The position numbers were made by a program, and so were the translations under genes. A model generated the notes under the pieces. It was not told where the DNA came from. It ran no database searches and was given only the letters and a program-made list of their open reading frames with translations. A stretch of DNA of 64,000 nt from Candidatus Vicinibacter affinis (lineage in GTDB: Bacteria; Bacteroidota; Bacteroidia; Chitinophagales; Saprospiraceae): assembly GCA_016714365.1 (NCBI GenBank), contig JADJNH010000007.1, forward strand, positions 186,001-250,000. Reading direction: 5' to 3'. Within the stretch, counting starts at the first letter, position 1; every line of letters starts with the position of its first letter. Of the stretch, positions 37,756 through 48,100 are shown in pieces.

Positions 37756-40700
37756 TTACTCAACTACTAACATCCTCTTTGTTGCGGTGTGGTTTGTTGC
37801 ATCCAACTGATAGTACAACAGTCCTGTAGCATTCAAATCGCCTTTGCTGATCTGGTAGCTGTTCAAGCCTTTTTGTCCTTTCAACTCGTACACTCTTACT
37901 ACTTTTCCAGTAACATCGTATACGGTCAGTTTTACTGCACTTGCTTCAGGTAAACGGTATTTTACTACAGTTTCTTTAGAGAATGGATTTGGCTCGTTTT
38001 GATACAACTCAAATACTCCACCTTCCACAACTCCTTTGTCTGTGCGTACGCCCATTCTTACCTCTTTCACTTCTTCTGATGCATTGTATGCCTGTGCTTT
38101 TGTCACATCACTTGTGATCGCAAACATCTGGCTTACTTTTCCATTTCTGGTCGCTTTGAATACCAACGTAAACAATTCTGCATCTTTTCCGAAGCTTTCT
38201 CCCTTGTTAGAGTTCCAGCTGGTAGTGATGATTCCTTCGTTTAATCTGTTCGTTCCAAAGTTTGCTTCTGTTGCTTTCAACACGCCACCTTCCATTCCTT
38301 CGAAGATCAAGCTTGACTTGTCATACTTCAATGTGAACTGGTAACCGCTGATGTTGTTGAAATCGCTTGACTTGAAGCTTACTTTATAGCTTTCTCCAGC
38401 TACTACGCTCTTCTCATCAACTTCGATGTTCAACACGCCATTGGTTCTGCTTTGTGTGTTGCTTGCATTGCTTGCTCTTGCATCATTGGTAACATCTCCC
38501 ATTTTAACAGCTACAAAGTCTACTACTTTGTTGTTGTCCAACATCAAAGAACTTGTTCTTGGTGCATTCCATGGGTTGTTTGCATCAGGGAATACATAAC
38601 CGGCTGGTACGAATGTCCAGGATTTTACTTTGCTGAACTCACTGGTCAAACCAAGGATCAACTTACGTAATTCTGACATATCCGCTGCAGTTACACTTCC
38701 ACTGTTGTTTACGTCTGCTGCTATCAATTTGTATGCGCTGTTCAATGGAGTCTGACCTAAGATATGTTTTTGAATCTTAACGATATCTTGTGTTGTGATT
38801 CCATTGTTATGCTCATCGTTTCTGTTTGGACTCACCATGTAGTTTACATTTAACTTCAGATCGCCGAAGCTGTATGGGCTTCCTACTCTCTGTGCCATCA
38901 TGTTGCCATTGTTGTACAATTGCATGTCTACTGGGTTCGCTACATCGCCACCTTCTGTCTTAAGATTTCCGGTGATTTTTCCGAATGATCCTGTGTTAGG
39001 ACAGATGTCTTGATTGTCTTGTACGATCACTACTGTCTTGCAGTAATCTTTGTTTCCTTCTTCGTCTTCTACCCACATTTCAACTTCGATTCTTAACTCA
39101 TCGTTTTGTCCCTGAGCTACGAAATCTGCACAACATACGTTGATGAATGTTTTGGTATCGTCTCCGTCAAAGTAGAACTTCAAGTTCTCTTTTGCAGTAC
39201 AGTTGTCATAACTTCCGTGATCAAGATCTTTTGCCCAGATCTCAACACAACCAGAAGCTGGCATAGGTACTGTGATTACTCCTGTCAAGCAGTATGGTGT
39301 TGGTGCTTTGCAGTCTTTGATTTCAAATAAGCTTTCGCATACTCCAACGTTTCCGCAACCATCTTCTACAAACCACTTGATTTTGTGGATACCTATTGGA
39401 TAAGTTCCGCTTGCATCGAATGGATTGTGATCGTCATCTGCAAATGGATTGTGGCTGTATTCAACAGTGTCTCCAGCTGCATATTGCTTTCTGGTCAACG
39501 TTCCTACTCGGAAGTCATATCCTCCGTGTACGCCTTTTCCATCATTGAATGCGTCTATTTTGTATTCCCAGAACAACCAATCCAATGGGCTACAGTTGTC
39601 TGTTGCATCTGCTGTAAGTGAAATGTGTCCAACACAGATTCCCAATGCTGGGTCTATCACTGCCGGCTCACATGGGCCTACGTTGCATGTTACTACAGGT
39701 CTGTCCTGATCTCTTACTTTGATCACTTGTAATGCTTCCCATCTTCCAAAGTTTGGATCGATGAATGGATCGTACTGACACCAGTCAATAACTACCCATC
39801 TTCTCAATACTTTGAAACATGCATCCGGCTCTATGTTGAAGATCTCATCGAAGTATTCGATAGATAATAATGCACAGTTGTCGTCTGCATTGTTGATTAC
39901 TTGTGGTCTTCCTAATTGTGGATTGTCAGGGCTGATGTCTGCGCCACATCCGTCGATCGTTACCGGTGTCTGTGTACATACGCCATTTGGCCACATTAAG
40001 TCTGTATATCTTGGATCGTTACAAGTTACATCATCCACATAGAATGGATCGCAGTCTACAAACCAGATAGTCTGGATGGCAGTTACGTTGATGTTGTTTG
40101 GTCCTTGTGTGGATACAATTCTTTGGATTACTCCTTGTCCGCACTCTCTAAGGTCATTTACGGTGATGGTTGGGTTGCTTCCGCAGCCACTTAACACATA
40201 TCCGTCAAATCCCCATACTAACTCATATTTTCTGTCCCAATGTGCAGTGTCGAAATACTGATAGTAGTATTCGCATGCTTGATTTGGTGCAGGTTTTGGA
40301 ACTGCGTTGGTCTGTACATATCCAGGATATCCTGTATAGTCATTTCTTTCGCAGAATTTGTAACATACTAAGTCTTTTGTTACTACTTTCTTCCTATCTC
40401 CCAAGTTTGTAACTACTCGTCCGAAGGTAGCATCGTTAGGATCTGTAAGTTTGGTAATGTCAAACCAGAACCAGCAGCTTACTACGATATTTGGTGGAGC
40501 TACTACTGTAGGTACACTCTTATTCTGTACTTCCACCTCAATCATACAATCGCTGAATCTTCCGTTCAACACACTGCTTGTGCTGGTCATTCTGATTGGT
40601 GCAACCGGACCTGCGCCTGGATCTACATCAAATACCCTTAACACAACCATTACTTTGGTTCCTACATCTGCACAGCAGAAATAAGTACAATCGTCAAAGT

Positions 40701-43700
40701 AAACTTGATTTCCAGCTAAGATGCTGTTGTCATCTCCGTTTACTCCGCTACATGCTACTACGTTGTTAGAGTTGCTACCGTTGTTGGTTCCCAACAACTC
40801 AGCCATTCTGATCACTTTGAAGTAGATGTGTGGTTGACAGTTGTCAAATGATCCTTCGTCAAATGATTCTGCACATACTTTTGCAAGATTTGATCCAGGA
40901 GTTTGATTTCCGTTGATGCTCACTGTAGTTATTGAACGACAGATAGCTTGTGGCGGAACTCGGTCAACTACGTTCAACACTACTCTTTTCTTAGTAATGT
41001 TTCCGCAGCAATCGATTGCATTGATGTAACCGATTTGGATTCCTTCAGGCATGTTTACTACTACATAACCAGTAGTCTCATCGCCAAGAACTGTTCCTTG
41101 CTCAACTTCAACAGTGTAATGTACTTCATTTGAACAGTTGTCTATAATCCAGGCTGGTGGAACTTCCCAACGGCCTACACATGCATAAGATTCCATGTTT
41201 ACTCTTGCAGAATCCGGATAAAGAACCTGTGGTCCTTCTACATCTGTAACTTTGATGATCTGGTTATGTCCACCTAAAACGCTGGTACACCAGTCCATAA
41301 CAGTCCACTGTCTCAACACTTTGTAACATCCTACAGGACCTGCATCGCAGCCTGGAGTTGCAAGGTTGAAAACGATGTCTTTGTAAGTAACACTCAAGTT
41401 AAAGCACTCAGCTCCACCTGGTTTTCCTGTTCCAACCCACATGATGTGGCGGTTAGGTCCCCAGCACAATGGATTTGTTTGTGACCACTGTCTGTGTGAT
41501 GGATAGTATACAGGATCAGGATTTGGATGTCCAAACCATGGGCTGTTTACATCATCGATACAGTTCCATCCCAATACTCTTGGTAATCTTCTGTTTGGAT
41601 ATTGGTCAGGTTGGTTAGGATTAGCTCTCCAGAATGCAGAGTCCAAAATATATCCATCCACGCACTCAGGGAAATCTGCCATGTGTGGGGTAACATTTTT
41701 GTTTCTGTCTATCTTCTCATCGCAAGCCAACATTGGTTGGTCTAAGTTATCATAATTTGGTGGAACGGTAACATCAAACAAATCACCCAAACCTATCGTA
41801 ATAGTTTGTACACAAGTCGCTCTGTTTCCGGAACCATCCACAGCAGTCCAGGTTCTCAAGATTCTTCTTGAATAACCAAGCGCACAATTTCCTTGTGTGC
41901 TGTTGTCTCTGTAAGAAAGACTTGCACCACCACAATTTTCAACTACTGAAGGAACTCCTGTATTAGCAGGGATCGGATCAATCGCACAAGAGAAAGTTGC
42001 ATCGGCTGGACAAGTAAGTCTTGGAGCAATTTTATCTTCAACAGTAGCATGTCCCCAGCAGCTGTTGCCGGTTGCAGGGTCACGTACAGTAAGTTTTAAT
42101 TCTTTACCAATATCTGTTCCGTTAATTTGAACACCGGCTAGATTTGGATTACGGTCGATTAAACCACCACCTGTCCAGTATCTCACTTCCACAATGTAGT
42201 TATCATAACATGAATATGGACCTCCTTCGAGTACCATGTCAGCATTGATGGTAGCAGAACAATTCTCGTCCAAACTTATTTGAATCTCATCGTTACAAGC
42301 TAAAGCTCTTGTTGGATTTGCATATGCATTTACACATACATCAAATTCACAAGTAGCTACGTTTCCAGCTGCATCGGTTGCTCTATAGCATATTCTTGTA
42401 CATCCTATAGGAAAAAAGCATCCGGGACCATATGGCGCACCACACGTTTGTACAAGTGGTACCCTTGTAGAGGTTGACAAATTGTATCCTATAACTCCAA
42501 TCCAGTTAGCTCCTCCAAATCCAAATGAACTGTTGATGAAAGGAGCAGCGAACTGTCCACCGGTATAAGTAGCACCATCTATTGGTGTATTGATATTTGC
42601 ATCACCCATCGCTGTACCTCCACAACCTGAAAATAAGGATGCATTGGTACCTCCGGTACCCGCAGCATGAATGTAAATACCTCTTCTCTCACCAGTACCC
42701 ATCGTTAAGCAACCTACAACAGTTGTCTCAGTTTGGATAGGCGCGCATCTCTTAATGGTATCTGAACGAGTGCCGGTCAAGAGATCGAAACTGTCAATGG
42801 TATTGGTAAACTGTCCACCAAATCGAGGAGTTCTGGTAGCGCACTGAGTCCAGGCACCAGGAGTGGCCTGTACAGGTACGTGACTACCTGGAGCAGTTGT
42901 ATAATAGATTGTGTGGGGAACGTTAGCAAAAGCCCGTTCTCCCAGTAACTGAAGATTTAATGGCCCTCCAGAAGTGTTGATCAAGTCAAACATCACACCC
43001 CAACTATTTGCTCCTCCTGTAATTGACCAGTAAGATGCAGGTGGTAAACAAACAGTAGCTGTACTTCTGTTCCCAAAATAAGCACCGGCAGGACAATTGT
43101 CCATCGCCATAAATGCAGGTGCGTCCCAAGAAACCTCACATTCTCCAGGACCCGCATTCAAAGTAACACGATTTCCTTTAGGACATGCTGGCACTAGAGT
43201 TGGTGCCTCTAAATCTCTAACAGTCACCTGTTGAGGACCCCCAATTACAAATCGACAGTCATTGGCTACTATCCAATATAAATTGTACACTCCCGCTGCT
43301 GGAAACAATATTCCAGGGGATGTACATGCGCTGCCCGTTGTATTTGGATCACAAACACTAGCAGCTGTTATTGGCGTAGTTGAATATCTAACGGCAGATG
43401 TACATGTAGGATCTACACTAAGACATGCTACCGGTGACGGCACACAAGTCCCTGGCGCAAAAGATACTGTCACCGCTGCTGGTATTACCGGCAATACAGG
43501 ATTAGCTGCCATTACCACTGACCAGCTCAACATAGGACCACTATCCCCACCCGCTTGATCATAAAATATTAACTCTAACACATCATTTGGCACCACTGCC
43601 AACGAGGCCACAGTTGATAAGGTTGCTGTTGGTGATGTTCCACATATAAAACCACCAGCCCCTTGAGGTCTAAATGTATTAGAAAAGGAGCAGCTCCCGC

Positions 43701-44144
43701 TGTTATAGGTGAACAAGCTGCATTATCACAAAATTTGGTATTGGTAAAATTGTCATTACTTCCACCGTTAGCGAAACTTAGTCCCAGTACTTGTCCAGTC
43801 CGCCTGTTTCTAATATAGATTAGAAGGTCACTATCCCAAGTATGGTTGAAATTAAGATTTACACTGGATACCTGGTATCCACTACAGTTCCCAAATGATG
43901 CAGGCGCAGTGGCTGTAAATACAGTTCCCCCAGTCCAGGCAACTCCCGGAGAACCTCCTCCGTTAAAATTGGTTTGGGGTACAACCCCGCATCCTCCAGT
44001 TCCTGAGTAAGGAATTGTGCTGTTTCCACCGTTGTTGATTGTGCTTCCGGGAATCGTTACTACAGGTTGTGCATACAACCCGGTAACCATCACCATCACT
44101 ATCACAAACAACTGGCAAAGCCGATTGTAAAATGGTTGATTCAT
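37756..44144 (-). pseudogene. Giant T9SS type A surface protein with P-domain, HYR-like repeats, dockerin and cohesin, 1-nt frameshift (copy A)
   Basis: Reading begins at ATG 44144 (signal peptide ending in VTGLYA-Q). After residue about 153 the frame is lost, and homology resumes in another frame that runs to the TAA at 37756. The lesion fits one missing T in a run seen as AAAA at 43683-43686 on the + strand. Restored, the protein has about 2130 residues: a proprotein-convertase-type P-domain (NFNHTWDSD, NDNFTNTKFCDN, RPQGAGGF), many Cys-rich HYR-like units, a dockerin pair near 38640-38815 (GITTQDIVKIQKHILGQ, DVNNSGSVTAADM), a cohesin-like domain near 38100-38440, and a type A sorting domain (ELYQNEPNPFSKETVV). 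A sequencing error is as likely as a real mutation. It is closely duplicated by the gene at 45161. Confidence 0.82.
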
Positions 44145-44183
44145 GAGATATGAGTTAATTGATTATAAAATTTTGAAATTAGG

Positions 44184-44621
44184 TTACGATTTGAGAACTT
44201 GTATCAATGATTTATATTCAGCTGTGTTTAATATTGCTTCAATACTGGAATTCATATCAATAGAATTCCCATTTCTTACAACTAAATTGCCAAATGTATC
44301 AAAGTCTAAACTACTCAAGAATACACTGTAAGTATTCATGTTTTGGTCCGGACGATTTATCAAAGCATCCAATGTACGCTGATAGATCTTCACCGTAGAC
44401 CAAAGAGCAGATCCTTTTCCTTGCTGTTGTGCCTCCCCCTGCACCTTAGCAAATTCTGTCGTCAAATCCTGTATCGCCTGCGGTACAGGCTTTAGGTTTG
44501 GAATATTATAAGTCTGGGCAACAACTTGGTCTTTTCCTACCAGTCCTGCAACAAACATAAAAATAGCCACCATGGCCAGCCTTGAAATGAACCCTTTAAG
44601 AGAAAATTTCGTTTTTTTCAT
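44184..44621 (-). CDS. 145-residue exported protein preceding the giant gene (copy A)
   Basis: The product has a signal peptide or N-terminal membrane anchor (LAMVAIFMFVAGLVG, probable cleavage near VVA-Q) and a predicted mostly helical body of about 110 residues. It is clearly paralogous to the 145-residue protein at 52022. Shared features include SALWSTVKIYQRTLDALINR, the DxNMxTYxVxLSSxD pattern, a VVRNGNSIDM motif and an EYKSLIQVLKS-type end. I recognise no family. It stands directly before the giant gene, 39 nt away, as its paralogue does at one remove, so a role in folding, export or anchoring of the giant is a reasonable guess. The start is supported by the CTCATGAA context seen at most starts in both operons. 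Confidence 0.75.
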   Translation of the reverse strand: MKKTKFSLKGFISRLAMVAIFMFVAGLVGKDQVVAQTYNIPNLKPVPQAIQDLTTEFAKVQGEAQQQGKGSALWSTVKIYQRTLDALINRPDQNMNTYSVFLSSLDFDTFGNLVVRNGNSIDMNSSIEAILNTAEYKSLIQVLKS

Positions 44622-44807
44622 GAGATTTAGTTTTGGTTTATGTTAATAATATATTATAATTCAATACTTTACAACTAATCATTTGGAATTCCAAATGAGA
44701 CTTTTTATAATAATTACCAAACTAAAAATCAAACCAAAATGCACGTTGCATTATGGACATCAAAATAACTCCTGGTTCAGGAATCATCTGAATTTTACAT
44801 TAAAAAC

Positions 44808-44868
44808 GACTTAAATTTCTTTTGGATGCTTCGTCCGAGAGGAATGAAAGTCTTGAGTTTGGTAAATA
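44808..44868 (-). promoter_or_regulatory. Conserved 5'-leader element, copy A
   Basis: On the - strand this leader segment begins with TATTTACCAAACTC and contains GGACGAAGCATCC. Flanking GACTT (44808-44812 on +) and AAGTC (44848-44852) can pair. The same layout occurs upstream of the second operon at 52657-52717, with the outer stem built from different bases. It lies about 190 nt before the first start codon. Candidate cis-acting RNA. The ligand or protein is unknown. Confidence 0.55.
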
Positions 44869-44904
44869 TTAAATAGCACCCTAATTCTAAGGCACTAGTC
44901 GGCT

Positions 44905-44912
44905 CAAAGATA
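44905..44912 (-). promoter_or_regulatory. -7 promoter element TATCTTTG of operon A
   Basis: On the - strand, TATCTTTG matches the TAnnTTTG consensus exactly and is preserved at the same relative place before operon B. It implies a 5' leader of about 280 nt. No clear -33 TTTG is seen at the usual spacing. Confidence 0.6.
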
Positions 44913-45015
44913 CAAATGCTGCTATTACAGCTAATACCAATATATAAGTATTTAAAATATTATATATTATTGTAATTTGAATACAGAAATTTTTATCCAC
45001 AAATGTCCTTATAAT
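44913..45015. other. Spacer upstream of operon A, nothing recognised
   Basis: AT-rich spacer between the operon A promoter element and the operon B terminator. It may contain the -33 region and an upstream AT-rich element. Confidence 0.4.
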
Positions 45016-45063
45016 AAAAAAAGCCCCTCATTTTGCTCTCTTTGCAGAGAGTTGATGAGAGGC
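45016..45063 (-). terminator. Intrinsic terminator of the second giant-gene operon
   Basis: Same terminator as 37611-37658: a 9-bp stem (45055-45063 with 45023-45031), inner CTCTC/GAGAG, then seven U. Two substitutions relative to copy A fall in the inner loop region and leave pairing intact. Confidence 0.88.
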
Positions 45064-45093
45064 CATCCCAAAAACCGATTTTACTTAGACAGG

Positions 45094-45117
45094 GCCTCCT
45101 CTATTTCTAGAGGAGGC
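45094..45117 (-). terminator. Second hairpin upstream of the second terminator
   Basis: Perfect 10-bp GCCTCCTCTA/TAGAGGAGGC stem with a 4-nt loop, identical to that at 37689-37712. Confidence 0.7.
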
Positions 45118-45160
45118 ACCCGCTTTGTCTTATCGTCTCATGAAGACTTTAGTGTGTTGA

Positions 45161-48100
45161 TTACTCAACTACTAACATCCTCTTTGTTGCGGTGTGGTTT
45201 GTTGCATCCAACTGATAGTACAACAGTCCTGTAGCATTCAAATCGCCTTTGCTGATCTGGTAGCTGTTCAAGCCTTTTTGTCCTTTCAACTCGTACACTC
45301 TTACTACTTTTCCAGTAACATCGTATACGGTCAGTTTTACTGCACTTGCTTCAGGTAAACGGTATCTTACTACAGTTTCTTTAGAGAATGGATTTGGCTC
45401 GTTTTGATACAACTCAAATACTCCACCTTCCACAACTCCTTTGTCTGTGCGTACGCCCATTCTTACCTCTTTCACTTCTTCTGATGCATTGTATGCCTGT
45501 GCTTTGGTCACATCACTTGTGATCGCAAACATCTGGCTTACTTTTCCATTTCTGGTCGCTTTGAATACCAACGTAAACAATTCTGCATCTTTTCCGAAGC
45601 TTTCTCCCTTGCTAGAGTTCCAGCTGGTTGTGATGATTCCTTCGTTTAATCTGTTCGTTCCAAAGTTTGCTTCTGTTGCTTTCAACACGCCACCTTCCAT
45701 TCCTTCGAAGATCAAGCTTGACTTGTCATACTTCAATGTGAACTGGTAACCGCTGATGTTGTTGAAATCGCTTGACTTGAAGCTTACTTTATAGCTTTCT
45801 CCAGCTACTACGCTCTTCTCATCAACTTCGATGTTCAACACGCCATTGGTTCTGCTTTGTGTGTTGCTTGCATTGCTCGCTCTTGCATCATTGGTAACAT
45901 CTCCCATTTTAACAGCTACAAAGTCTACTACTTTGTTGTTGTCCAACATCAAAGAACTAGTTCTTGGTGCATTCCATGGGTTGTTTGGATCAAGGAACAT
46001 ATAACTGCTTGGTACGAATGTCCAGGATTTTACTTTGCTGAACTCACTTGTTAAACCAAGGATCAACTTACGTAATTCTGACATATCCGCTGCAGTTATA
46101 CTTCCACTGTTGTTTACGTCTGCTGCTATCATTTTGTATGGGCTATTCAATGGTGTCTGACCCAAGATATGTTTTTGAATCTTAACGATATCCTGTGTTG
46201 TGATACCATTGTTATGCTCATCATTTCTGTTTGGACTCACCATGTAGTTTACATTTAACTTCAGATCGCCGAAGCTGTATGGGCTTCCTACTCTCTGTGC
46301 CATCATGTTGCCATTGTTGTACAATTGCATGTCTACTGGGTTCGCTACATCGCCACCTTCTGTCTTAAGATTTCCGGTGATTTTTCCGAATGATCCTGTG
46401 TTAGGACAGATGTCTTGATTGTCTTGTACAATTACTACTGTCTTGCAGTAATCTTTGTTGCCTTCTTCGTCTTCTACCCACATTTCAACTTCGATTCTTA
46501 ACTCATCGTTTTGTCCCTGAGCTACGAAATCTGCACAACATACGTTGATGAATGTTTTGGTATCGTCTCCGTCAAAGTAGAACTTCAAGTTCTCTTTTGC
46601 AGTACAGTTGTCATAACTTCCGTGATCAAGATCTTTTGCCCAGATCTCAACACAACCAGAAGCTGGCATAGGTACTGTGATTACGCCTGTCAAGCAGTAT
46701 GGTGTTGGTGCTTTGCAGTCTTTGATTTCAAATAAGCTTTCGCATACTCCAACGTTTCCGCAACCATCTTCTACAAACCACTTGATTTTGTGGATACCTA
46801 TTGGATAAGTTCCGCTTGCATCGAATGGATTGTGATCGTCATCTGCAAATGGATTGTGGCTGTATTCAACAGTGTCTCCAGCTGCATATTGTTTTCTGGT
46901 CAACGTTCCTACTCGGAAGTCATATCCTCCGTGTACTCCTTTGCCATCATTGAAGGCGTCAATTTTGTATTCCCAGAACAACCAATCCAATGGGCTACAG
47001 TTGTCTGTTGCATCTGCTGTAAGTGAAATGTGTCCAACACAGATTCCCAATGCTGGGTCAATCACTGCCGGCTCACATGGGCCTACGTTGCATGTTACTA
47101 CAGGTCTGTCCTGATCTCTTACTTTGATCACTTGCAATGCTTCCCATCTTCCAAAGTTTGGATCGATGAATGGATCGTACTGACACCAGTCAATAACTAC
47201 CCATCTTCTCAATACTTTGAAACATGCATCCGGCTCTATGTTGAAGATCTCATCGAAGTATTCGATAGACAATAATGCACAGTTGTCGTCTGCATTGTTG
47301 ATTACTTGTGGTCTTCCTAATTGTGGATTATCCGGGCTGATGTCAGCACCACATCCGTCGATCGTTACAGGTGTCTGTGTACATACGCCATTTGGCCACA
47401 TTAAGTCTGTGTATCTTGGATCGTTACAAGTTACATCATCCACATAGAATGGATCGCAGTCTACAAACCAGATGGTCTGGATTGCAGTTACGTTGATGTT
47501 GTTTGGTCCTTGTGTGGATACAATTCTTTGGATCACTCCTTGTCCGCACTCTCTAAGGTCATTTACGGTGATGGTTGGTGCGTTTCCGCAGCCACTTAAC
47601 ACATATCCGTCAAATCCCCATACTAACTCATATTTTCTGTCCCAATGTGCAGTGTCGAAATACTGATAGTAGTATTCGCATGCTTGATTTGGTGCAGGTT
47701 TTGGAACTGCGTTGGTCTGTACATATCCAGGATATCCTGTATAGTCATTTCTTTCGCAGAATTTGTAACATACTAAGTCTTTAGTTACTACTTTCTTCCT
47801 GTCGCCTAAGTCTGTTACTACTCGTCCGAAAGTTGCATCGTTAGGATCTGTAAGTTTGGTAATGTCAAACCAGAACCAGCAGCTTACTACGATATTTGGT
47901 GGTGCTACTACTGTAGGTACACTCTTGTTCTGTACTTCCACCTCAATCATACAATCGCTGAATCTTCCGTTCAACACACTTGTTGTGCTGGTCATTCTGA
48001 TTGGTGTAACCGGGCCTGGACCTGGATCCACATCAAATACTCTTAACACAACCATTACTTTGGTTCCTACATCTGCACAGCAGAAATAAGTACAATCGTC

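Larger units (their letters stand above)
37611..41215 (-). repeat. Near-identical segment of the duplicated giant operon, copy A
   Basis: This 3.6-kb stretch, from the terminator into the middle of the giant gene, is nearly identical to 45016-48622. Beyond 41215 the copies remain homologous but diverge more, with a strongly different segment near 42430-43100. Confidence 0.85.

Noticed and set aside
37647..37829. Identical short open frames at 37647-37829 and within 44977-45234, tempting as a small duplicated gene
   Set aside because: They cover the terminator hairpins and the 3' end of the giant genes. The identity is explained by the operon duplication.
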